Origin: Gramella sp. Hel_I_59
GTDB taxonomy: Bacteria; Bacteroidota; Bacteroidia; Flavobacteriales; Flavobacteriaceae
Direction: 5' to 3'
Assembly (NCBI RefSeq): GCF_006714895.1
Contig: NZ_VFME01000001.1
Coordinates: 744,001-808,000, forward strand
DNA: 64,000 bases
Made by a program: the position numbers and the translations under genes. This document shows, piece after piece, positions 17,337 through 25,855 of this stretch. Position 1 is the first letter of the stretch. Each line of letters starts with the position of its first letter. Below the pieces are notes generated by a model. That model did no database searches. It was not told the DNA's origin and was given only the letters and a program-made list of their open reading frames with translations.

Positions 17337-17344
17337 AGAATTAT

Positions 17345-19375
17345 TTATTTACTGATTAAACCAGCTCTTCTTAATAGAGCATCTGGTTTTGGTTCTTTTC
17401 CGCGGAAGCGTTTGTAGAGTTCCATTGGATGTTCTGTACCACCTTGCGAGAGGATGTTATCTTTAAATTTATCTGCGATATCCTTGCAGAATATTCCGTT
17501 TTCTGTAAAATATTCAAATGCGTCTGCATCCAGTACTTCTGCCCATTTGTAAGAATAATATCCTGCAGAATAACCACCCTGGAAAATATGGGAGAATGCT
17601 GTACTCATACAATTACTGGCCACATCCGGGAATAATTTGGTAGGTTCGAATGCTTCTGTCTCATGTGCCTTTACATCACTTACATTCGAAGGATCCTGCG
17701 CATGCCAGCTAAGATCTAACATTCCAAAGCTTAACTGTCTCATGGTTGCCATACCTTCCAGAAAGTTGGACGATTCCTTGATCTTAGTGATGTATTCCTG
17801 TGGAAGTGCTTCACCGGTTTTATAATGTTTTGCAAAGAGTTGCAATGCCTCTTCCTCGTAACACCAGTTTTCAAGAACCTGACTTGGTAATTCTACAAAA
17901 TCCCAGTATACATTGGCGCCAGAAAGACTTGGGTAAGTTGTATTTGCGAGCATACCGTGTAAGGCATGACCAAATTCATGGAACAAAGTTGTTACTTCAT
18001 TAAAGGTTAGTAAAGAAGGTTGTTTCTCTGTTGGTTTAGTGAAATTGCATACTATAGATATATGGGGTCTCTCATTCTGCCCATTTTCTATCGACTGCTG
18101 TTTGTAAACAGTCATCCATGCACCATCTCTTTTGCCGGGACGGGGATGAAAGTCGGCATAGAAAAGAGCTATATCATTTCCTAAAGTATCGGTAACATTG
18201 TAGGTTCTAACATCCTGGTGATATACATCAACATCAGTTGTTTGTTCGAAATTGAGTCCGTAAAGTTTCCCTGCGATGGTAAACACACCATCGATCACTT
18301 TCTCTAACTGGAAGTAAGGTTTCAGCTTTTCGTCATCCAGATCAAATAATTTCTGTTTCAGTTTTTCAGCATAATAAGCTGAATCCCATTTTTGTAAGGT
18401 GTCGATTTGATCCAGATCTTTAGCGAACTTTTCTAATTGATTAAACTCTCGCTCTGCTGCAGGTCTTGCTTTCTCCAGCATTTCCTCGAGAAAAGATTCT
18501 ACTTTCTGCGGGGTTTCTGCCATACGTTCTTCAAGAACAAAGTGAGCATGGGAATCAAAACCAAGTAGTTTTGCTCTTTCATATCGCAGTTTTGCGATAT
18601 CAAGAACATTTTGCTGGTTATCCAGTTCATCACCTTTAAAAGCTCTCGATCCAAATGCGAGAGAAAGTTCCTTTCGCAATTCCCTGTCATCGGCATATTT
18701 CATGAATGGAATATAGCTTGGGTATTCGAGACTGAATATCCAGCCTTTGGTATCCTTGGATTTTGCAATATTCCTGGCTTCTTCTATGAAACTATCAGGT
18801 AATCCACCTAACCGAGATTCTTCGGTGACAACCAGCTCATATTTATTGGTTTCAGCTAAAACATTTTCACCAAACTGCAATTTTAGCTTAGATAATTTTT
18901 TGTCTATCTCACGTAGAGCCTGTTGATCTTCGTTAGTCAGGTTGGCTCCATTTCTGGTAAATGCCTTGTACTTCTGATCAAGTAAGGTGATTTGCTCCTT
19001 GTTGAGGTCCAGTGATTCTCTTTGATCATAAACTTTTTTAACTCTTTTGAAAAGCGCATTATTCAGAATAACATCATTCTTGAATTCTGAAAGTAGAGGA
19101 GAAACATCCTGCGCGATCTGCTGAATTTCTTCATTGGTTTCCGCTGAATTTATATTGAAGAAAATGCTGGTAACCCGATCAAGTTTATTTCCAGAAAACT
19201 CTAATGCTTCGATTGTATTTTCGAAGCTTGGTACTTCTTTGCTGGAGGTGATAACTTCAATATCATTTTGGGCAAGTTCTATAGCCTTTATAATAGCCGG
19301 CTTGTAATCTGAAGTTTTTATGCTTGAAAAAGGAGCTTGATTAAAATCTTCCAGTAATATATTTTGAGAGCTCAT
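17345..19375 (-). CDS. M3 family oligopeptidase (Dcp / oligopeptidase A type)
   Basis: Zinc metallopeptidase of 676 residues that cleaves short peptides, probably cytoplasmic because no signal peptide is visible (it starts MSSQNILLEDF). The catalytic motif HEFGHALHG is at residues 466-474, and the third ligand is probably the Glu in VELPSQVLENW. The length matches the dipeptidyl carboxypeptidase/oligopeptidase A group. It stands alone. A hairpin follows it and a 206-bp gap with a candidate small RNA precedes it. Confidence 0.93.
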   Translation of the reverse strand: MSSQNILLEDFNQAPFSSIKTSDYKPAIIKAIELAQNDIEVITSSKEVPSFENTIEALEFSGNKLDRVTSIFFNINSAETNEEIQQIAQDVSPLLSEFKNDVILNNALFKRVKKVYDQRESLDLNKEQITLLDQKYKAFTRNGANLTNEDQQALREIDKKLSKLKLQFGENVLAETNKYELVVTEESRLGGLPDSFIEEARNIAKSKDTKGWIFSLEYPSYIPFMKYADDRELRKELSLAFGSRAFKGDELDNQQNVLDIAKLRYERAKLLGFDSHAHFVLEERMAETPQKVESFLEEMLEKARPAAEREFNQLEKFAKDLDQIDTLQKWDSAYYAEKLKQKLFDLDDEKLKPYFQLEKVIDGVFTIAGKLYGLNFEQTTDVDVYHQDVRTYNVTDTLGNDIALFYADFHPRPGKRDGAWMTVYKQQSIENGQNERPHISIVCNFTKPTEKQPSLLTFNEVTTLFHEFGHALHGMLANTTYPSLSGANVYWDFVELPSQVLENWCYEEEALQLFAKHYKTGEALPQEYITKIKESSNFLEGMATMRQLSFGMLDLSWHAQDPSNVSDVKAHETEAFEPTKLFPDVASNCMSTAFSHIFQGGYSAGYYSYKWAEVLDADAFEYFTENGIFCKDIADKFKDNILSQGGTEHPMELYKRFRGKEPKPDALLRRAGLISK

Positions 19376-19441
19376 GAATGTACGTTTAACGCTTTTGCAA
19401 TATTATATGAACGTTTTTGCAAAAGATCTAATTAAATTTTC

Positions 19442-19582
19442 TATTTTAGCCTTTTAATCGATTAAATATCAACTTATAACGATACAGTAGTATAGCAAGT
19501 TCTGGTTAAAATTTAGAATGGTTAATAAATAATAACGGATTAAAGGTTTACTGCTTAGGGGTCACATTGTGATCCCTTTTTT
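19442..19582 (+). ncRNA. Candidate small RNA between the M3 peptidase and purE
   Basis: Both flanking genes are on the minus strand, yet this gap ends in a plus-strand terminator: GGGGTCAC / GTGATCCC (19558-19576), loop ATT, then seven Ts. A near-consensus -7 element, TATTTTAG, is at 19442-19449, with a TTTG about 20 bases upstream. The implied RNA is about 125 nt. AGTAGTA (about 19486-19492) can pair with TACTGCT (about 19549-19555), closing a domain before the terminator. There is no open frame of note. Identity unknown; inference from signals only. Confidence 0.4.
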
Positions 19583-20073
19583 TATTTCTTTTTCTGAACG
19601 CTTTTCGCGCCTTCGATCACTTTTTGTTTAAGACCTTCTTTGTAGACAAGGATCTTGTCCATTACGCATTTGTCTGCCGTACCTATAATTTGCGCAGCCA
19701 GGATACCTGCGTTCTTAGCGCCATCGAGTGCAACGGTCGCGACAGGAACGCCGCCAGGCATTTGCAAAATTGATAATACTGAATCCCATCCATCTATGGA
19801 GTTTCTTGATTTCACCGGAACTCCAATCACTGGCAATGGGGACATGGAAGCTACCATCCCTGGCAGGTGAGCTGCACCACCGGCACCTGCGATAATAACT
19901 TTGATATCTCTTTCGTGGGCATTTTTACTGAAATCGAATAGTTTCTCTGGGGTACGGTGAGCTGAAACGATATCTACTTCCACCTGTATATCAAATCCTT
20001 CCAGTATGTCGATTGCTTCCTGCATTACAGGCATATCACTGGTACTACCCATGATCACAGCTACTTTTCCCAT
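19582..20073 (-). CDS. purE: 5-(carboxyamino)imidazole ribonucleotide mutase
   Basis: Class I PurE of 163 residues. It converts N5-CAIR to CAIR in purine biosynthesis. Family motifs are GSTSDMPVM near the N terminus, VSAHRTPEKLF and GAGGAAHLPGMVAS. It follows purK after 1 base, so it is the second gene of a purKE operon. No minus-strand T-run terminator is seen after its stop. Confidence 0.97.
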   Translation of the reverse strand: MGKVAVIMGSTSDMPVMQEAIDILEGFDIQVEVDIVSAHRTPEKLFDFSKNAHERDIKVIIAGAGGAAHLPGMVASMSPLPVIGVPVKSRNSIDGWDSVLSILQMPGGVPVATVALDGAKNAGILAAQIIGTADKCVMDKILVYKEGLKQKVIEGAKSVQKKK

Positions 20074-20074
20074 C

Positions 20075-21238
20075 TTATGATTTTTTGCTAATTACTTGAA
20101 TACTATTCTTTACTTCTTCAGCGATCTTTCGAGCTTCGCCAAGATCTTTATTTACGATCGTTACATGACCCATTTTCCGAAAAGGTCTGGTAATTTTTTT
20201 ACCATAGATATGTGGAGTAACTCCTTCCATACTCATGATCTTTTCTATGTTTTTATATTGAACCTCACCTTCATGATTTATATCACCTACCAGATTAACC
20301 ATGATCCCTCCAAGTTTACTATCGGTTTTACCCAAAGGCAGGTCCAGAATAGCTCTAATTTGCTGTTCGAACTGGTTGGTGTAGGAAGCTTCAATACTAT
20401 AATGACCGCTATTATGAGGTCTTGGAGCCACTTCATTGATCAAGATTTCATCGTCTTCAGTCTGAAACATTTCAACCGCAAGTAATCCTACATGTTCAAA
20501 TGCTTCGGAAACATTTTCAGCAAGTTTCCTTGCCTTTTCAGCTACATTATTTTCGATCCGCGCTGGACAGATGACATATTCAACCTGGTTTGCCGTGGGA
20601 TGAAATTCCATTTCCACTACTGGATAAGTGCGTACTTCACCTGAAGGATTCCGGGCCACAATAACCGCCAGTTCATTTTTGAAAGGCACCAGGTTTTCAG
20701 CAATACATTCCGTATTTGGAAGATTGGCAAGATCAGCTTCTGTTCTTATAACCGATACTCCTTTTCCATCATAACCACCCGTAGCGCTTTTCCAAACGAA
20801 AGGTAAGCTTACTTTCTGCTCGTTGACGTCTGATTTTAAAAGTTCCAGATTTGGAAATCTTTTGAAAGCTGCAGTCGGTAAATTGTGCTGTTCGTAAAAT
20901 TCTTTCTGTACCGCCTTATTCTGAATCTTCTCGAGTGTTGCTGCGGAAGGGTATGTTTTAACCCCTTCGCTTTCCAGCTGTTTTAAAGCTTCTATATTAA
21001 TACCTTCAATTTCGAAAGTTAATACATCTGCTTTTCTGCCAAACTGAATCACAGTTTCATAATCCATAAGATCTCCCTGCTCAAAATAGTCGCAGGAAAT
21101 TCTTGACGGAGCCTCCAGGCTTGGATCCAGCACAAGTGTCTGGATATCGTACTTTCGGGTCTCGTAAAGCATCATTTTACCAAGCTGGCCACCACCTAGA
21201 ATTCCCAGTTTAAAGTCTGATGAGAAATAATTTACCAT
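20075..21238 (-). CDS. purK: N5-carboxyaminoimidazole ribonucleotide synthase
   Basis: ATP-grasp enzyme of 387 residues making N5-CAIR from AIR, bicarbonate and ATP. The N-terminal motif GILGGGQLGKMM, the ATP-grasp core (PFVWKSATGGYDGKG) and the acidic metal site (LLINEVAPRPHNSGH-like, written here ILINEVAPRPHNSGH) are intact. It is the first gene of purKE. A -7 element lies 20 bp upstream, back to back with the promoter of the hpt-adk gene, so two purine loci diverge from one 122-bp region. Confidence 0.97.
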   Translation of the reverse strand: MVNYFSSDFKLGILGGGQLGKMMLYETRKYDIQTLVLDPSLEAPSRISCDYFEQGDLMDYETVIQFGRKADVLTFEIEGINIEALKQLESEGVKTYPSAATLEKIQNKAVQKEFYEQHNLPTAAFKRFPNLELLKSDVNEQKVSLPFVWKSATGGYDGKGVSVIRTEADLANLPNTECIAENLVPFKNELAVIVARNPSGEVRTYPVVEMEFHPTANQVEYVICPARIENNVAEKARKLAENVSEAFEHVGLLAVEMFQTEDDEILINEVAPRPHNSGHYSIEASYTNQFEQQIRAILDLPLGKTDSKLGGIMVNLVGDINHEGEVQYKNIEKIMSMEGVTPHIYGKKITRPFRKMGHVTIVNKDLGEARKIAEEVKNSIQVISKKS

Positions 21239-21257
21239 AAGTTAATTCGGCTTTTCG

Positions 21258-21265
21258 CAAAAATA
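21258..21265 (-). promoter_or_regulatory. -7 element before purK
   Basis: On the minus strand, TATTTTTG matches TAnnTTTG and sits 20 bp upstream of the purK ATG. The -33 box is not obvious. Confidence 0.5.
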
Positions 21266-21332
21266 AGTTATTCCTGATTCCTGCCATATTTATTCAGCAA
21301 GAATTCGGGAAGGCGGGCTTGTATAGATTCCT

Positions 21333-21340
21333 TATCTTTG
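21333..21340 (+). promoter_or_regulatory. -7 element before hpt-adk
   Basis: TATCTTTG is an exact TAnnTTTG match 21 bp upstream of the TTG start. Transcription would begin about 21347, leaving a very short leader and supporting a start at or near 21361. Confidence 0.6.
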
Positions 21341-21360
21341 CCACTTAAAATTGCTGAATT

Positions 21361-22473
21361 TTGATAAAGCTACACGATCTGGAATTCGAACCTTTTATCT
21401 CTGAGGATGAAATTACGAAAGCCATCGATACTATTGCTAAACGATTGAATGACGAATATGCAGGTAGAAAACCGGTATTCATAGGGATCCTGAATGGCTC
21501 TTTTATGTTCGCTTCCGAAGTGATCAAACGATTTGAGAGTGACTGCGAAATTAGTTTCGTAAAAATGGGTTCTTATGAAGGCACCAAAACTACCGGAGAA
21601 GTTAAAACCTTATTAGGTTTAGGACAGGAACTTGCAGGTAGGGAAGTTGTTCTTCTGGAAGATATTGTAGATACCGGTAACACGCTCGTTGAGGTTGATA
21701 GAATTTTAACTGAGGCTGGTGTAGCTAATTACCAGGTGGCAACACTTTTCTTTAAACCTTCAGCTTATAAAAAAGATGTTCCGGTACAAATTATCGGGAT
21801 GGAGATACCTAATAAATTTATTGTCGGTTACGGTCTTGACTACGACGGTCTGGGCAGGAACCTAACTCAAGTATATAAACGCAAAGAAAGCAAAATGACA
21901 AATCTAGTGCTGTTTGGCCCTCCGGGTGCAGGCAAGGGAACTCAGGCAACCATTTTAAAGGAAAAGTACGATCTTATACATATTTCTACGGGAGATGTAT
22001 TCAGGTATAATATCAAGAATCAAACTGAACTTGGGCTCAGCGCAAAATCGTTTATTGATAAGGGACAACTGGTTCCAGATGAGGTTACCATCAATATGCT
22101 GAATGCCGAAGTTGAAAAAAATGAAGGTGCTAACGGATTTATTTTTGATGGATTTCCAAGAACTGAAGCCCAGGCTGAAGCACTAAGCGAATCTTTGGAA
22201 GCGAAAGGAACTGAAGTAAATGCCATGATCGCTCTGGAAGTAGAAGATGAGATCCTTGTTGACAGATTGCTGGAAAGAGGTAAAACTTCAGGTAGAGCAG
22301 ATGATGCTGATGAGCGTGTTATTCGCAATCGGATCAAGGTTTATTATGCTGAAACTGCCATTTTAAAGAATTTCTACCAGAAACAAAATAAGTATTACGG
22401 AGTTAATGGTGAAGGTAGTATAGAAGAGATCACTACTCGACTGAGTTCTGTGATCGATGATTTAATGAAATAA
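21361..22473 (+). CDS. hpt-adk: Hypoxanthine phosphoribosyltransferase-adenylate kinase fusion
   Basis: One uninterrupted frame of 370 residues encodes two enzymes. Residues 1-175 are a purine phosphoribosyltransferase, with the PRPP-binding motif VVLLEDIVDTGNT at 97-108. Residues 179-370 are adenylate kinase, with the P-loop GPPGAGKGTQ near 186 and a short LID without zinc cysteines. The linker is only KRKESK, and an internal ATG at 21895 sits exactly where a free Adk would begin, so separate Adk might also be made. The start appears to be TTG 21361: a stop codon lies two codons before it and the next ATG is far inside the domain. Together the halves salvage hypoxanthine to IMP and balance AMP, ADP and ATP. 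obg follows after 3 bases. Confidence 0.9.
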   Translation: MIKLHDLEFEPFISEDEITKAIDTIAKRLNDEYAGRKPVFIGILNGSFMFASEVIKRFESDCEISFVKMGSYEGTKTTGEVKTLLGLGQELAGREVVLLEDIVDTGNTLVEVDRILTEAGVANYQVATLFFKPSAYKKDVPVQIIGMEIPNKFIVGYGLDYDGLGRNLTQVYKRKESKMTNLVLFGPPGAGKGTQATILKEKYDLIHISTGDVFRYNIKNQTELGLSAKSFIDKGQLVPDEVTINMLNAEVEKNEGANGFIFDGFPRTEAQAEALSESLEAKGTEVNAMIALEVEDEILVDRLLERGKTSGRADDADERVIRNRIKVYYAETAILKNFYQKQNKYYGVNGEGSIEEITTRLSSVIDDLMK

Positions 22474-22476
22474 GAT

Positions 22477-23472
22477 ATGACTGAAGGGAATTTTGTTGAT
22501 TACGTAAAGATCCATGTTTTCTCCGGAAAAGGAGGGAAGGGATCTGCGCACCTGCATAGGGAGAAATATATAACCAAAGGAGGTCCCGATGGTGGTGATG
22601 GTGGTCGTGGTGGCCATGTAATCGTAAAAGGGAATGAGAACCTCTGGACATTATTCCATCTTAAATTTAAACGGCACGTAAAAGCTGAGCATGGCGGCAA
22701 TGGGAGTAAACAGAGAAGTTCAGGTGCTCAGGGTACAGATGAATACATCGATGTGCCATTAGGTACTGTGATTAGGGATACTGAAACTAACGAGATCATC
22801 AAGGAAATTACTGAAGATGGTCAGGAATTTATAATTGCTGAAGGTGGTAAAGGAGGACTGGGAAACTGGCATTTTAAAAGTTCAACGAACCAGACTCCAA
22901 GATATGCTCAACCAGGAATTGATGGTCAGCAGGTGGATATCACTCTGGAACTAAAAGTTCTTGCAGATGTTGGTCTGGTAGGTTTTCCTAATGCTGGAAA
23001 ATCCACTTTACTTTCAGTAATTACTGCTGCAAAACCAAAGATCGCCAATTATGAATTTACCACTCTAAAACCAAATTTAGGGATCGTCCAGTATCGAGAT
23101 TTTCAAACTTTCGTGGTTGCAGATATTCCTGGGATCATCGAGGGAGCAGCAGAAGGTAGAGGTCTTGGACATCGATTCTTAAGACATATCGAACGTAACT
23201 CAACGCTGCTATTTCTAATTCCTTCAGATGCGAAAGATATTAAAGAGCAGTACGATATTCTTGTTGATGAGCTTAGACGATACAATCCCGAATTAATGGA
23301 TAAGGACAGGTTGATCGCAATTTCCAAAAGTGATCTTTTAGATGAGGAGCTTAAGGCAGAAATGAAATCACAACTTGATAAAGAACTTGATTTTCCATAC
23401 CTGTTTATCTCTTCCGTAGCTCAAAAAGGACTCCAGGAGCTTAAGGATAAATTATGGCAAATGCTTAATTAA
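22477..23472 (+). CDS. obg: Obg family GTPase
   Basis: Ribosome-associated GTPase of 331 residues. The glycine-rich N-terminal Obg fold covers about residues 1-158, with runs such as [14 protein letters not shown] and [13 protein letters not shown]. The G domain follows: G1 [10 protein letters not shown]3 DIPGIIEGA and the NKxD position as SKSD. The C-terminal OCT domain of some Obg proteins is absent. It is co-transcribed with hpt-adk (3-bp gap). An adenylate kinase-obg pairing is plausible for coupling nucleotide pools to ribosome assembly, but that is inference. Confidence 0.96.
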   Translation: MTEGNFVDYVKIHVFSGKGGKGSAHLHREKYITKGGPDGGDGGRGGHVIVKGNENLWTLFHLKFKRHVKAEHGGNGSKQRSSGAQGTDEYIDVPLGTVIRDTETNEIIKEITEDGQEFIIAEGGKGGLGNWHFKSSTNQTPRYAQPGIDGQQVDITLELKVLADVGLVGFPNAGKSTLLSVITAAKPKIANYEFTTLKPNLGIVQYRDFQTFVVADIPGIIEGAAEGRGLGHRFLRHIERNSTLLFLIPSDAKDIKEQYDILVDELRRYNPELMDKDRLIAISKSDLLDEELKAEMKSQLDKELDFPYLFISSVAQKGLQELKDKLWQMLN

Positions 23473-23541
23473 GCTTGTTTAATTCCTGTTAAACAGGTGT
23501 TTGCTCCGGCTGGTTTTGGCTATTTTTAGAAAAAACCGGTT

Positions 23542-24063
23542 ATGAAGATTCTTAAAATATCTACATTATTATTATTTATGACTGCCTGTAATACACCACA
23601 GGCAGTCTACGATTACGATCAAACGGTTCAGTTCGATCAATATAATTCCTATTCAATTTATTCAGATTTACAAACAGGACTCAATCAACTTGATCAGGGC
23701 AGGCTATTGAATGCCTTAAATTCTAAGATGCAGGAAAAAGGCTTCAGTAGATCTGAGACAGCCGGACTTCAGGTAAACGTATATACACAGGAGTACGAAA
23801 GAGATAATCGTAGCAGAGTTGGTCTTGGCCTTGGTGGAGGTGGAGGTAACGTGGGAGTTGGAGTGAGCGGAGGTATTCCTATTGGTAAAATGGATACCTA
23901 TATGGAGCTAACATTCGATTTTGTAGATATAGAGAAAGATGCATTGGTCTGGCAGGCGGTAGTAGAAAGTAGTTTTGATGCAAATGCTGATCCAGAAAAA
24001 CGTCAAAAGACTTTTGATAAAATAATTGAGAAAGCTTTAGAAGGATATCCGCCTAAGAAATAG
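23542..24063 (+). CDS. DUF4136 domain lipoprotein
   Basis: Predicted lipoprotein of 173 residues with a short signal ending LFMTAC (Cys16). The body fits DUF4136: an early DYDQTVQFDQYNSY-like strand, a middle glycine-rich stretch (GLGLGGGGG, about residues 94-115), and a late region with ALVWQAVVESSFD. Function is unknown for the family. It lies 69 bp after obg and ends at a bidirectional terminator shared with the convergent surface-protein genes. Confidence 0.82.
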   Translation: MKILKISTLLLFMTACNTPQAVYDYDQTVQFDQYNSYSIYSDLQTGLNQLDQGRLLNALNSKMQEKGFSRSETAGLQVNVYTQEYERDNRSRVGLGLGGGGGNVGVGVSGGIPIGKMDTYMELTFDFVDIEKDALVWQAVVESSFDANADPEKRQKTFDKIIEKALEGYPPKK

Positions 24064-24086
24064 TCAGCTTAAATTATTTAAATAAA

Positions 24087-24114
24087 AAAACCCCATGCAA
24101 TTGCACGGGGTTTT
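24087..24114. terminator. Bidirectional terminator between convergent genes
   Basis: The stem AAAACCCC / GGGGTTTT (24087-24094 with 24107-24114) continues inward as TGC / GCA with a small mismatch. An A-run lies on one side and Ts on the other, so it can end transcripts from both the DUF4136 gene and the ompA-like gene. Confidence 0.85.
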
Positions 24115-24148
24115 CCATTTTGATTGGTTAGTTAGTACAAGGTTGAAC

Positions 24149-25843
24149 CTAGTTCTCGTTGTCTTCAATCATATCATCATCCATAGAATCTTCAGAACCG
24201 TCTTCTGTCATTGACTGACTTTCAGAGTTTCTGTTTGATACTACAAATGCACTTCTTCTGTTCTTAGCATATTCTGCATTAGTACATCCGGTTGGTTGAG
24301 TACAGTCATTTACTGGACGTGTTTCACCATAACCTTCAGAAGTTAGTCTGCTTCTGTCAATTCCCTTCTTAACAAGGTAGTCGACTGTAGAAGTTGCTCT
24401 TCTCTTAGATAATGCCATGTTGTAGCTATCAGGCCCTCTAGCATCTGCATGAGACTCAACTTTTACTTTGATATTTGGATAATCATTCATATAAGTTACT
24501 ACTGAATCCAGAACAACTTCAGACTCTTTCTTGATCGTTGCTTTGTCAAAATCGAAGTAGATTTTGCTTCCATCGATCGGAATAAGATCCTGACCACTTG
24601 TTGGGTCAACTTCAGTAGGAGCTTCAACGATCTCATTCTCTTCACGTGTGAATTGATAAAGATTATCTGTTCCTCTTCTGTTTGAAGCAAAGTATCCAGT
24701 TTCATCACTCTCTTTCACAACATATGCGAAGTCATCGTTACCACTGTTTATAGAAGATCCAAGGTTTTCTACTTCACTGAAGTCACCTTCAGTTCTGTAG
24801 ATATCAAGGTTACCAAATCCCTGGTGTCCATCTGAAGTGAAGTATAAAACATCATTTTCGCTAATGAAAGGGAATTGCTCTCTATTGGCAGTGTTAACTC
24901 CAGCTCCAAGATTTTGAGGAGTTCCAAAGGTTCCATCTTCATTGATGTCTACCATGTAGATATCGAAAGATCCACTTCCACCAGGCATGTCGCTGGCAAA
25001 GTATAACTTCGTTCCATCTACGTTTAGGCTTGGGTGTTCTACTGAATAATCTTCACTACTAAAAGGAAGTTTTTCAACATTGGTCCACTCACCATCTACC
25101 ATTTCAGCACGGTAAATGCTAATGTGAGCTACACGAACATCATTCTCATTTTTCACACGATCTTCATTCGTTCTGTCGAAATAGATAGTGTTTCCATCCT
25201 GGCTGAATGTTGCTGAACTCTCATGCTCATCTGTATTGATAACATCTGAGAAAAGAACAATATCCTTCATCTCACCTTCATCATCCATTTGCGCACTGTA
25301 AAGATCCAATGCAGGCATTTTATTCCATGGATAGATAGGACGTTCCTGATTTCTTGTTGAGGCAAAAGCCACTCTGTCACCATAGAATCCAATTCCGAAA
25401 TCTGATGATGAAGCATTGTTCATGATCTGATCGTACTTGAATTTATGTGGAACTACAGTATCAAGAGTATTCTTGAATTCTTCATGATTCCATTCATTTC
25501 CAGATAACTCATTCATTAGCTCATCGGCTTTTACATAATTACCCTGAGCCATCAATGCGTGAGCATATCGGAATTGATACTCCGGTGTAACAGCACCGGA
25601 ATGTCTTAAAAATAACATCTCATATACTTCAGCTGCGTTCTGCATCTGGTTTGTATAGAAGTAAGAGTCTCCAAGATTCTGAAGGATCTCCTGAGATTTC
25701 TCATTTACGTTTTCATAAGTATCAGCTGCATCGATATAAGCTGCATTGGCGAAAAACTTGTTTCCATCCCTAATGTCAGACTTTTGACCGAAAGCTGTAA
25801 TGCTCACGAATAAAATTAAAAGTGTACTATATATATTTTTCAT
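24149..25843 (-). CDS. OmpA family protein with TPR and PD40 repeats
   Basis: Outer-membrane/periplasmic protein of 564 residues with a signal peptide (about 1-19). TPR-like helices cover about 20-135, PD40 beta-propeller repeats about 145-400 (repeated motifs such as LYFASDMPGGSGSFDIY and LYFTSDGHQGFGNLDIY), and an OmpA peptidoglycan-binding domain about 440-545 (FDFDKATIK, SHADARG, NMALSKRRA). The C terminus is acidic. Similar proteins lie next to PorP/SprF genes in T9SS loci. It is third in a minus-strand cassette after the adhesin and porP-like genes (12-bp gap) and may anchor the partner to the cell wall. Confidence 0.9.
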   Translation of the reverse strand: MKNIYSTLLILFVSITAFGQKSDIRDGNKFFANAAYIDAADTYENVNEKSQEILQNLGDSYFYTNQMQNAAEVYEMLFLRHSGAVTPEYQFRYAHALMAQGNYVKADELMNELSGNEWNHEEFKNTLDTVVPHKFKYDQIMNNASSSDFGIGFYGDRVAFASTRNQERPIYPWNKMPALDLYSAQMDDEGEMKDIVLFSDVINTDEHESSATFSQDGNTIYFDRTNEDRVKNENDVRVAHISIYRAEMVDGEWTNVEKLPFSSEDYSVEHPSLNVDGTKLYFASDMPGGSGSFDIYMVDINEDGTFGTPQNLGAGVNTANREQFPFISENDVLYFTSDGHQGFGNLDIYRTEGDFSEVENLGSSINSGNDDFAYVVKESDETGYFASNRRGTDNLYQFTREENEIVEAPTEVDPTSGQDLIPIDGSKIYFDFDKATIKKESEVVLDSVVTYMNDYPNIKVKVESHADARGPDSYNMALSKRRATSTVDYLVKKGIDRSRLTSEGYGETRPVNDCTQPTGCTNAEYAKNRRSAFVVSNRNSESQSMTEDGSEDSMDDDMIEDNEN

Positions 25844-25855
25844 CTTAGTCTGGTT

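Noticed and set aside
19442..19582. Idea that the RNA next to purE/purK is 6S RNA (6S sits by purK in some cyanobacteria)
   Set aside because: The inferred RNA is short and I cannot see the long, open central bubble of 6S; only an unnamed small RNA is claimed.
19558..19583. Reading the hairpin beside purE as the purKE terminator
   Set aside because: On the minus strand no T-run follows the stem; the T-run is on the plus strand.
23476..23500. Small CCTG/CAGG hairpin after obg as a terminator
   Set aside because: The stem is only 4 bp and no T-run follows.
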